Shown: positions 38,418 through 47,800 of the stretch, piece by piece
Position numbering within the stretch: the stretch's first letter is position 1
Layout of the letters: every line of letters starts with the position of its first letter
Assembly: GCF_025370755.1 (NCBI RefSeq)
Contig: NZ_JAMXFC010000031.1
Coordinates: 18,891-82,890, forward strand
DNA: 64,000 bases
Direction of reading: 5' to 3'
Source of the DNA: Laspinema sp. D2d
GTDB lineage: Bacteria > Cyanobacteriota > Cyanobacteriia > Cyanobacteriales > Laspinemataceae
Made by a program: the position numbers and the translations under genes
Notes under the pieces: generated by a model
Told to the model about the DNA's origin: nothing
The model's input: the letters and a program-made list of their open reading frames with translations, nothing else
Database searches by the model: none

Positions 38418-40244
38418 ATGTTGTCAAACTTGCAGAAAAAATCAGGGGGGCGGTTGGTGGTCACAGTTGCGATCGCCTTTTTTGTGGTGACTATGGTCTT
38501 CACCCTCCACCGCTACTACACCTTTTACGCCTCTTTTGACCAGGGAATTTTTAACCAGGTCTTTTGGAATAGCAGCCAGGGACGATTGTTCCAAAGTTCT
38601 CTGTCCTCGGGCCTTTCCACCAATGTTGTCCATAGTGGAGAAGTCCCGGACGTTTCCTATCACCGTCTCGGACAACATTTTACCCCGGCCCTGTTACTCT
38701 GGCTACCCATTTACAGTCTGTTTCCCTCTCCCGTCACTTTGAGCGTGCTCCATGTGACGATGGTCACCGCTGCGGGAGGGGTACTCTATTTCCTGGCCCG
38801 AGTCTATTTAGAACCAGCGATCGCCAGTTGGATTGCCGTGAGCTATTATGCGGCCAATGCGATCGCCGGTCCCACCCTCTCCAACTTCCATGACAACTTT
38901 CAGATGCCCCTCTTTGTCTTCAGTCTGTTGCTGGCAATGGAAAAACGGTGGTGGTGGCTCTTTTGGCCCCTGGCCCTCTGCATTTTAGCCGTCCGGGCCG
39001 ATGGCGGCATCTCCCTCTTTGGCGTCGGAGTGTACATGATTCTTAGCAAACGCTATCCTAAACGCGGATTAGCGATTTGTACCCTCAGTTTCACCTATAT
39101 TGCCCTTTTGACCAACCTGATCATGCCCCTGTTTTCCGACGATATTTCTCGCCGGTTCACCATTGAACGATTCGGGCAGTATGTGGATAAAGAAGAAGCA
39201 ACAACGTTAGAGATTCTTTGGGCTTTTATCAGCCAACCGGGATTGGTGATTTGGGAGATTATCACCCCAATTGGGGGAAAAATAAAGTATCTCCTGGGAC
39301 AATGGTTGCCCTTGGCCTTTATTCCCGCGTTCTCCCCCACCGCTTGGGCGATCGCTGGATTTCCCCTGTTGGCGATTTTCTTGCAGCAAGGTCAAACCGC
39401 CTTATCGATTAATATCCGCTATGCCATGACCGTTGTGCCCGGTCTGTGTTATGGCACAATCCTCTGGTGGTCCTACCGGCAACAGTCCTTGCAAACCCCA
39501 GTCCGGGACGTGATTCGCCAGGGACTCTGGAATAAACCCACCCCACCGCCGGTCCCTATCAATGAACCCAAGCAAACCCCGGAGACCAATTTATTAACCG
39601 GCAAGATTGCCACCTGGGGCGATCGCCTCAATCGCATCCTTGAACCCCTGCGCAAAAAAGCCGACCACTGGTGGGAAACCCATCCGAAACTGCTCAAACT
39701 TTCCATGCAGCGCTTTTGGGCCATTTGCATCGGGTTGTCCCTGTTGTTTACCTTTACCTCCAACCCGAATCGCACCTTTTATTTTATTATCCCCGACTCC
39801 ATCAACCCCTGGGTGTACGTTTCCCTACCGCAGCAGTGGCAACATAGTCGCCATATCCGGAATCTCATGTCTCAGATTCCCCCGGATGCCAGTGTATCCG
39901 CGACCACCTATTTAGTACCTTCCCTATCGGGACGGCGAGAAATTCTGCGCTTTCCGTTTTTGCGGTTCCGCAATGATGCCTCAGAAGAAGTCAACGTCGA
40001 ATATGCGATCGCCGACTTGTGGCAACTCCAACAATATCTCCCCGCTTTCACACATGATCGCGCCCTGTTTCGGGATTTAGTCCCCTTTATCGAACAACTC
40101 CATGCCACGGACCAATATGGCATCATTGGATTTGAACAGGGAGTCATTTTAATGCGCCGACAAACTCCATCAGATTCAGTCGCATTAGCGGCATGGCAGC
40201 GGTATCGTGAAGAGATTGAGCCATTATTGAAACCGGATGCGTAA
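38418..40244 (+). CDS. DUF2079 family integral membrane protein
   Basis: A 608-residue protein with roughly 10 membrane segments and a C-terminal soluble portion. The N-terminal block YYTFYASFDQGIFNQVFWNS and the HFTPALLLWLPIYSLFP and LSNFHDNFQMPLFVF segments are typical of DUF2079, a family distantly similar to membrane glycosyltransferases. I start at ATG 38418 (MLSNLQKKSGG); a TTG at 38379 would add thirteen residues. It may act with the glycosyltransferase downstream. Confidence 0.88.
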   Translation: MLSNLQKKSGGRLVVTVAIAFFVVTMVFTLHRYYTFYASFDQGIFNQVFWNSSQGRLFQSSLSSGLSTNVVHSGEVPDVSYHRLGQHFTPALLLWLPIYSLFPSPVTLSVLHVTMVTAAGGVLYFLARVYLEPAIASWIAVSYYAANAIAGPTLSNFHDNFQMPLFVFSLLLAMEKRWWWLFWPLALCILAVRADGGISLFGVGVYMILSKRYPKRGLAICTLSFTYIALLTNLIMPLFSDDISRRFTIERFGQYVDKEEATTLEILWAFISQPGLVIWEIITPIGGKIKYLLGQWLPLAFIPAFSPTAWAIAGFPLLAIFLQQGQTALSINIRYAMTVVPGLCYGTILWWSYRQQSLQTPVRDVIRQGLWNKPTPPPVPINEPKQTPETNLLTGKIATWGDRLNRILEPLRKKADHWWETHPKLLKLSMQRFWAICIGLSLLFTFTSNPNRTFYFIIPDSINPWVYVSLPQQWQHSRHIRNLMSQIPPDASVSATTYLVPSLSGRREILRFPFLRFRNDASEEVNVEYAIADLWQLQQYLPAFTHDRALFRDLVPFIEQLHATDQYGIIGFEQGVILMRRQTPSDSVALAAWQRYREEIEPLLKPDA

Positions 40245-40254
40245 GCGAAAAGAA

Positions 40255-40273
40255 GGCACCTGAAGAAGGTGCC
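40255..40273 (+). terminator. Hairpin between DUF2079 and glycosyltransferase genes
   Basis: GGCACC, seven bases, GGTGCC; a short stem with no long T-run. It is probably a weak terminator or attenuator. Confidence 0.4.
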
Positions 40274-40345
40274 GATTTAGCAGGAGATTGAGAATGGTGC
40301 AAAATGTCAGTTCTATCTAAACCTAAACTTGTGTAATCTGCGTCC

Positions 40346-41533
40346 ATGAAAATTCTGGTACTCACTTGGGAGTTTCCTCCCCGGATTGTCGGGGGGATTG
40401 CACGTCACGTTGCGGAATTATATCCGGAGTTGGTGAAATTGGGCCATTCCGTCCATTTAGTGACGATGGAATTTGGTCACGCCCCGATGTATGAACAACT
40501 CGAAGGGATTGACGTGCATCGGGTCCCTGTCGAACATGGAAACGACTTCTTCCACTGGGTTGCCAACATGAACGAGAGCATGGGACGTCATGGGGGGAAA
40601 TTGATTTTAGAAGAAGGACCCTTCGACCTGATTCATGCCCATGATTGGTTAGTGGGCGATGCCGCGATCGCCCTCAAACATCACTTTAAAATTCCCCTGA
40701 TTGCCACTATCCATGCCACTGAACATGGAAGAAACAATGGACTTCATAACGACATCCAGCGTTATATCGCCCAAAAAGAGGGAGACTTGGTGTACAACTC
40801 TTGGCGGACGATCGTCTGTAGCGACTATATGCGCCGAGAAATGGAACAAGCATTAGGCTGTCCCGGGGATAAAATCGACGTCATTTTTAATGGCATCCGG
40901 GCCGAAAAAAAACCCCGGTGGCAAGATTTTGATGCCCAAACTTTTCGCCGTCAGTTTGCGGGCGATCATGAAAAAATCGTCTACTATGTGGGTCGAATGA
41001 CCTACGAAAAAGGCGTAGAAGTGTTATTAAAAGCTGCCCCTAAAATTCTCTGGGAAATGGGCGGATTGGTCAAATTTGCCATTGTGGGCGGTGGCAATAC
41101 CGACCACCTCAAACAATTAGCCGCTGCTTTGAATATCTGGGATAAGTGCTATTTTACCGGCTTCATGTTTGAGGATGATTTACACAAATTCCAAACCGTT
41201 GCCGATTGTGCCGTCTTCCCCAGTCTCTATGAACCTTTTGGGATTGTCGCCTTAGAAAGTTTTGCCGCGCGGGTTCCTGTAGTTGTTTCCGATACTGGAG
41301 GATTACCGGAAGTGGTTCAACATACTAAAACCGGGGTAGTCACTTGGACGAATAATCCCGATTCCCTTGCTTGGGGAATTTTAGATGTGTTGAAAAATCC
41401 CGGGTATGTGCAGTGGTTGATTGATAATGCTTATGCGGATTTAAAACAGCGATTTAGTTGGCCGAAATTGGCACAACAAACCGAAGCCGTTTATCATCGA
41501 GTGGTGAATGAGCGATCGCAAATTGTTTGGTAA
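40346..41533 (+). CDS. Glycosyltransferase family 4 (glycogen synthase-like)
   Basis: A 395-residue GT-B enzyme. The N-terminal donor/acceptor loop MKILVLTWEFPPRIVGGIAR and HAHDWLVGDAAIALKHHF resemble GT4/GT5 starch-synthase-like enzymes. The C-terminal lobe has YYVGRMTYEKGVEVLLKA and FPSLYEPFGIVALESFA, the E-x7-E site, and PVVVSDTGGLPEVV. The sugar and acceptor cannot be told from sequence. Confidence 0.9.
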   Translation: MKILVLTWEFPPRIVGGIARHVAELYPELVKLGHSVHLVTMEFGHAPMYEQLEGIDVHRVPVEHGNDFFHWVANMNESMGRHGGKLILEEGPFDLIHAHDWLVGDAAIALKHHFKIPLIATIHATEHGRNNGLHNDIQRYIAQKEGDLVYNSWRTIVCSDYMRREMEQALGCPGDKIDVIFNGIRAEKKPRWQDFDAQTFRRQFAGDHEKIVYYVGRMTYEKGVEVLLKAAPKILWEMGGLVKFAIVGGGNTDHLKQLAAALNIWDKCYFTGFMFEDDLHKFQTVADCAVFPSLYEPFGIVALESFAARVPVVVSDTGGLPEVVQHTKTGVVTWTNNPDSLAWGILDVLKNPGYVQWLIDNAYADLKQRFSWPKLAQQTEAVYHRVVNERSQIVW

Positions 41534-41566
41534 TACCAGGAGCATTTCCACATCATACCCCATCCC

Positions 41567-41610
41567 CTTGTAAACAGCCGGTTTTCTGTCTTAGCGAAGC
41601 GTAGGCAGGC
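41567..41610 (+). repeat. Fragment of the dispersed TIR element (D)
   Basis: About 44 bp match the left part of copies A and C (GCCGGTTTTCTGTCTTAGC); the right half is missing. It lies between the convergent glycosyltransferase and cysteine desulfurase genes. No gene is seen in 41534-41843. Confidence 0.6.
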
Positions 41611-41843
41611 TAATTCTGCTTTCCTCCCCACCCTAACTTACCCCATTGCTGCATTCTCTGGCTCCAAAACCAACCCTAGGACAGTCAAAACCCCACCTAC
41701 ACTCTTCGGATTCTAACCCTGAATCACCGGCCCTACCGGGTCGGTATCGGGTTAGAAAAATTCATCCAGTTGCGCTACCAACCTCCCTCAATTTCATCAA
41801 CAAATCCTTCCGTAAAAGTCTGTTAAATCCGTGGGTTATTATT

Positions 41844-43016
41844 CTATTTCACCACTCGTCCCCGAACTTTACGCAACGATTCTATTGTCATAATCGCCTG
41901 TTGTGCCACTCTATCAATCTCCTCAACGGTATTAAATCGCCCGATGCCAAATCGTACTGAAGCAAATGCCAACTCCGGCGATCGCCCGATCGCCTCTAAC
42001 ACATGAGACGGCGCAATTTTAGCCGAAGTACAAGCGGAACCCGACGATACCGCCATCACGGATTGCAGTCCTAACAATAACGCTTGACCATCCACTCCGG
42101 CTACACTTATATTTAAGTTACCGGGTAATCGTTGGGTAGGATGACCATTCAAAAATACCGACTCCAAAGATTGGAATTGTTCCCATAATCGCTGACGCAA
42201 TGTTATTAGGCGATCGCATTCTGACTCCATTTCTGCCAATCCTAACTCCACTGCTTTGGCAAATCCGACAATTTGAGGGACATAAAGTGTCCCTGATCGC
42301 AATCCTCTTTCATGTCCTCCCCCATGAATCTGGGGGGCAATTTTCACCCGAGGATTACGCCGCCGAACATACAGTGCACCTACCCCTTTCGGTCCATATA
42401 TTTTATGAGCCGTTAATGACATTAAATCCACCTGCATTTCCTGCACATCCAGGGGAATTTTGCCAATTGCTTGGGCGGCATCACTATGAAAAATAATTCC
42501 CTTTTCTTTACAAAGCAACCCAATTTCTTTTAACGGTTGTAAGACCCCAATTTCATTATTTGCAGCCATGACGGATACCAATACGGTATCGGCCCGAAAA
42601 GCATTTTTTAACTCGGATAAATCTAGCAATCCATCCGGTTGAACCGGCAAATAGGTAATTTCAAATCCCAAAGTTTCTAAGTAGGCACAAGGGTCAAGAA
42701 CAGCATTATGTTCCGTTTGAACGGTAATGATATGCCGTCCTTTTTGAAAATAACTTTCCGCCACCCCTTTAATGGCTAAATTATTGGCTTCCGTTGCACC
42801 ACTGGTAAAAATAATTTCTTCTGGGGTAGCATGAATAGCATCCGCTAGGGTTTCTCTCGCTTGCTGAATTGCCGCTTCTGCTTCCCATCCATATTGATGA
42901 TTGATGCTGGCAGGATTCCCAAAATAGTCGGTAAAATAAGGTAACATAGCCTGCATCACCCGTTGATCAACAGGGGTGGTGGCATGACAGTCGAGATAAA
43001 TGGGGCGATCGGACAT
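41844..43016 (-). CDS. Cysteine desulfurase (NifS/IscS family)
   Basis: A PLP enzyme that strips sulfur from cysteine for iron-sulfur clusters and thiolation. The PLP lysine is in SLTAHKIYGPKGVGALYV, the substrate-binding AATPV-type N-terminus is DCHATTPVDQRVMQAM, and the persulfide cysteine is in SSGSACTSAKIAPSHVL, placing it with the class I NifS/IscS enzymes rather than SufS. I use ATG 43016; a TTG at 43022 is possible. Confidence 0.93.
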   Translation of the reverse strand: MSDRPIYLDCHATTPVDQRVMQAMLPYFTDYFGNPASINHQYGWEAEAAIQQARETLADAIHATPEEIIFTSGATEANNLAIKGVAESYFQKGRHIITVQTEHNAVLDPCAYLETLGFEITYLPVQPDGLLDLSELKNAFRADTVLVSVMAANNEIGVLQPLKEIGLLCKEKGIIFHSDAAQAIGKIPLDVQEMQVDLMSLTAHKIYGPKGVGALYVRRRNPRVKIAPQIHGGGHERGLRSGTLYVPQIVGFAKAVELGLAEMESECDRLITLRQRLWEQFQSLESVFLNGHPTQRLPGNLNISVAGVDGQALLLGLQSVMAVSSGSACTSAKIAPSHVLEAIGRSPELAFASVRFGIGRFNTVEEIDRVAQQAIMTIESLRKVRGRVVK

Positions 43017-43248
43017 AAGCAATGTTAGGGGAAAGAATTAGGCTATAGCTTTAGCTTAACTTATATTAGTCTCAAGTTAGAAATAGGGACGGGATTTAAG
43101 ATAAGTTGCCGGGTATCTCTGGGTTCTTTCACCCGTAGCAAGAGCAGAGGGGGAATTTATCCCTTAACATCTTAGGGGATGATATTGTTAGTCAGATTTT
43201 AACCGATATCAGGGGATAAATCCATAAGTTTCTATGATTTAATCTGGC

Positions 43249-44526
43249 TCAATCCGGTTGCTGCAAGGCAAAATCTTCAGTCTTGATACTCGGGCGATCG
43301 CTCGATTTAGTTGACTGAATCCGAATGGGTAATTCAATTTTAAATTCGGTTCCTTTTTGAGGATTAGAAATACATTCTATCGTCCCTTGATGTTGCTGTA
43401 CTACAATTTGATAAACCATTGATAATCCCAGTCCCGTTCCGGATCCGACGGGTTTTGTACTAAAAAATGGGTCAAAAATTTGGGATTTAACGGCGTCGGG
43501 AATTCCCGGACCATTATCGGCAATCCGAATCAAAACTCTATTTTCGTTTAAAGTTTCAGTCTGAATAGTCAAACACCCAGGATTAGAAGCAGAATATAAA
43601 CGGGAAGTTTCTATGGCATCAAGGGCATTATTGAGGATTTGCAAAAAAGCTTGATTAATTTGGGCGGCGTAGGATTCAATAGACGGTAATTTACCGTATT
43701 TCTTAACAACCTGAATCTCTTGATACGTTTCGTTAGATTGTAAGCGATGACCTAAAATTAACAAAGTATTTTCCAGGGCTTCATTAATTTGAATACACTG
43801 GAGTCCGGAGCGTTCAAAATGGGTGAATTCTTGAAGAGATAAAACAATTTTGCGAATGCGATCGCTTCCATGTTGCATGGAACCAATGACTTTCGGCAAA
43901 TCTTGCAACATGAAATTCAAATCGATAGATTCGAGTTTGTTTTGAATCACCTGACTGGGTTGATTCATTTCTTGTTGATACAACTGCACCAGGTCAATTA
44001 AGTCTTGAGTATATTCTTGCAAATGACTGAGATTGCTATAAATAAAGGTAACTGGATTATTGATTTCATGAGCGACCCCAGCAACGAGTTGACCAATGCT
44101 GGACATTTTTTCGCTTTGAATTAATTGAGACTGGGCGCGTTGTAAATCCTTGAGGGTTTTACTCAGGCGTAATCCGGCGCGAACCCGGGCCATGAGTTCC
44201 TCAGTATCAATAGGTTTAGAGAGAAAATCATCGGCCCCGGAGTCCAACCCAATTACGCGATCGGTTACCAATTCTCGGGCCGTTAAAAGAATAAAAAAGG
44301 TACTGGATAAAGCGGGGTTGGCTTTGACGTGCTTGCAGACGGCTAATCCATCAAGGTGGGGCATCATCCAATCGCAAATAATTAAATCAGGACGGAGTTG
44401 CTCTGCTTGATGGATACCCTCCTCTCCATCGGAGGCGATCGCCACATCATGACCTTCACTTTCGAGCAAGTCTTGCAACACAATTTGCACGGTAATATCA
44501 TCATCAATCGCTAAAATTTTACCCAT
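43249..44526 (-). CDS. Response regulator-histidine kinase (REC-HisKA-HATPase)
   Basis: A 425-residue protein with an N-terminal receiver ([11 protein letters not shown]; phospho-acceptor Asp in [13 protein letters not shown]; conserved Lys in FLSKPID), a helical linker, then a kinase core with the histidine in [19 protein letters not shown] and an HATPase ([28 protein letters not shown]). Receiver-first kinases are usually intermediates that take a phosphate from another sensor. It lies 299 bp downstream of the giant hybrid kinase in the same orientation, which makes it a natural partner. Confidence 0.93.
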   Translation of the reverse strand: MGKILAIDDDITVQIVLQDLLESEGHDVAIASDGEEGIHQAEQLRPDLIICDWMMPHLDGLAVCKHVKANPALSSTFFILLTARELVTDRVIGLDSGADDFLSKPIDTEELMARVRAGLRLSKTLKDLQRAQSQLIQSEKMSSIGQLVAGVAHEINNPVTFIYSNLSHLQEYTQDLIDLVQLYQQEMNQPSQVIQNKLESIDLNFMLQDLPKVIGSMQHGSDRIRKIVLSLQEFTHFERSGLQCIQINEALENTLLILGHRLQSNETYQEIQVVKKYGKLPSIESYAAQINQAFLQILNNALDAIETSRLYSASNPGCLTIQTETLNENRVLIRIADNGPGIPDAVKSQIFDPFFSTKPVGSGTGLGLSMVYQIVVQQHQGTIECISNPQKGTEFKIELPIRIQSTKSSDRPSIKTEDFALQQPD

Positions 44527-44750
44527 AATCTGGTTATCATTGATAATTGTTGCCTTTAATTTTTTCCCTTTGCCCTCGGACTCAAAAAATAACGGACCCT
44601 GAATTTTATTATAATTTAGACGGGCTGCGATTAACCGATCGGTATTCTAGTTCAAAACCTGGGGAGGTTTCCGAACCCTTAACTTTTTTTCCCTATCTGT
44701 GAGAACTAGAAACGGGGTTTCCGGTCCTTTGAATGGGGAGTTTATCTTGT

Positions 44751-44774
44751 AAAACCCCTCGGAACAAGAGGGGC
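44751..44774 (-). terminator. Terminator downstream of the hybrid kinase gene
   Basis: On the minus strand CCCCTC, seven bases, GAGGGG followed by TTTT, 52 bases past the stop. It separates the two kinase genes into different transcripts, at least in part. Confidence 0.7.
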
Positions 44775-44825
44775 TGATTCACAACTCAACCCCGGTTGAA
44801 ATATCGGAGGAGTGGGTTAACTATT

Positions 44826-47800
44826 TCACGGTTGGATTTCAGGTAACTCGGGTAGATAGGTGTCAATAAACTCGCGCACGCTGTGTAATTGCGCTTGCAA
44901 GTTTAATAAAGGTGAGTTAGCTTCCGATAAGCGATTTTCCCGAGCGAGAGTGCCTAAGTGTTCAGCCAAGGCTGACATAGCTTGTGCTCCCACATTGGCA
45001 CTGGAGCCTTTCAGTCGATGGGATACCCGGTCAACCTTAACACAATCATTCGCTTCAATGGCGGAGGCGATCGCCTGGGTATCCGCTGTGGCGGTGGTGG
45101 CAAATGCCTCTAATAAGCGGCGTTGGAGTGTTCTTTTGCCGCGCGAGACTTCTTCCAGACGGTCCAGGTTGATTGCGGGTCGGGAGTCCGAGGCGATCGC
45201 CGAAATCGGTTCGGGCGGCAGATGCCGAATTGAGGAGTCCGGTTTTGGGGGTTGGATCAACGGGTTGATTAGCTGATTTGATCGAACAATCCACCGTTCT
45301 AGCAATGCACTCAAGTGATCCAGATGGACAGGTTTACTAATATAGTCATCCATGCCAGCAGCGAGACATTTATCCCGTTCCGCAGATAGAGCATGAGCGG
45401 TGAGAGCAATGACAATGGTTTTGTGAGGGATAGACGAGTCTGGAGATTCGCGATCGCCCGAGGGGCAAAGGGACCCGGTTGCTTCCCGTTTGCGGATTTC
45501 TTGAGTGGTTTGATAGCCATCTAATCCGGGCATCTGGCAGTCCATCAAGACAATATCATAGCGCTTTTGACTAAGGCGGGCGATCGCCTCGATCCCATTG
45601 CCCACACATTCCCCTTGATAGCCTAATGCCTCTAATTGCTGGAGAATCACCTGTTGATTAATCGGGTGATCTTCCGCTACTAAAATATTCACCGTGGACT
45701 GAATCCGGGGTTCTATGGGAATGATGGGGAGTTGAGAAACACGGCGACTGCCTCCCCGGGGTTGAGACGGCAAGGTTTGCGGGCGGAGGACTACCGTCAT
45801 GAGACTATTAAACAGTTCAGACGATCGCACAGGTTTGACCAGATGTCCTTCTACAAAACTCAACCCGCGCTCTTGTGAGGATTGGACCAATCCCAGGGCG
45901 CGATCGCGATAGGGGAGAGTTGTCATTAAAAATAAGGACGTTTGTGGCGGAAACAAGGATAATTTTTGAATAAATTCCTCGACGAGGGTGGGATTAGACT
46001 CATCACCCAAGGCACAATCTGTACAGTCTTTACAATCATCTGTACAGTCTCCGTTGTCTTGGCGATCGCCCTTAATTCCTAAGAGCAAATGAAGATCCAC
46101 GATCGCCACTTGATAGGGTCGTCCTGCGGTCACTGCCCCTTGCAACTTCTGGCACAACTGGGTATAATCTTCTACTTCATCAATATTAATCCCCCAATCT
46201 GCCGCTAGATATTTTAACGATTGACGAGTCGCAGCATTTCCCTGGGCAATTAAGACCTGAACTTCTGTTAAGGCGATGGGCAGAGCACAACGGGGAATCG
46301 AACCCGATACCCGAGTCCCCTGTTTACGAAACTTCACTTCAAACCAAAAATTTGAGCCGCGATCAGGATAACTTTCTACCCCAATTTCGCCCCCCATCAG
46401 TTCCACCAATTGTTTACAAATCGCCAATCCCAAACCCGTCCCTCCATAGCGTCGGGTGGTGGAGGTATCCACTTGAGAAAAGGATTGAAATAGTTTGTTG
46501 TGGCGCTCGCTCGGGATACCAATCCCCGTATCTTTCACCGTAAACCGCAGCCAAACTTCTTGCCCTCGGGCATCCAGGGATTCGGATTTTATCGACTGAT
46601 TGACCTGAACCACCACCTCGCCCCGGTGTGTAAATTTAATCCCATTATTAATCAAATTCAACAGAATTTGCCGGAGGCGGGCGGCATCTCCGACTAAGTG
46701 TTGTGGAACCTTCGGATCAATCCAGACGGCCAATTCTAAACCCTTCTGATGAGCTGGAGCCGCTAATAAATCGACCACTTCTTCAATACAAGTTGACAGT
46801 TGAAAATCTAAGGATTCGAGATTCATTTCTCCGGCTTCCAGCTTAGAAAAGTCCAAAATATCATTGATAACCCGCAACAAATGTTCCCCACTGATGCGGA
46901 TGGTTTCAGCACAATCCCGTTGCTGATTAGAAAGGGGGGTTTGTAATAATAAACCCGTCATTCCTAATACCCCATTCATCGGGGTGCGAATTTCATGGCT
47001 CATGTTGGCGAGAAATTGGGATTTGATTCGGGCTGCTTCTAGGGCAGTTTCCCGAGCTTCTACCAGTTCATTAATATTATCCGTGACAATGGCAATTCCT
47101 CCAACTTCTCCCGTGGGACTGTACCAAGGTTGAATTGCCCAACGCTGATAGAGTTTAGACCCATCCGCCCGTTCCCAGCAATCTTCCCGAGAAGAGATCG
47201 CTTCTCCGCCTAAAACCCTTTCCAGCAGGGGACCCCAGTGATCAAATACATCGGGCATCACGTCAAAAAAGTGACATCCAATCCAGGAAAGATTGTTGCC
47301 GCAGAGATCACCCTTGTAATCACTCAACCACTTTTGAGAATGGGCAATATAGCATAGATCATGATCGAGCATTGCCATTGCCACGGGTGCTCGGTTAATG
47401 ATTTCGCGCAGTTGGAGGCGTTCTTTTTCCAGGGCTTCTTGGTACTGTTTATGGTGAGTGATATCTTTGTGAGTCCCTAAGATTCGCCGGATGTTCCCTT
47501 GGTGATCTCGTTCTACCACCTTTCCCCGGTCCAAAATCCATTGCCATTCGCCGGTTTTGGTGCGAATGCGGTATTCTAGTTCAAACACCGGAGCGCCGCC
47601 CGTGAGATGCTGGTTCCAGGCCGTGATCGCCCGGGGTAAATCATCGGGATGAATCAGTCTGCGCCAGGATTGGACTGGATTTTGAGTGTCATCGGGCATC
47701 CAGTCAGCGATCGCTTGCCATTTTTTCCCGATAAATAAATCTCCCGTCTCCAGATTCCAATCCCATAATTCCAAATTGCTGCCTTCGAGGGCTAATTGCA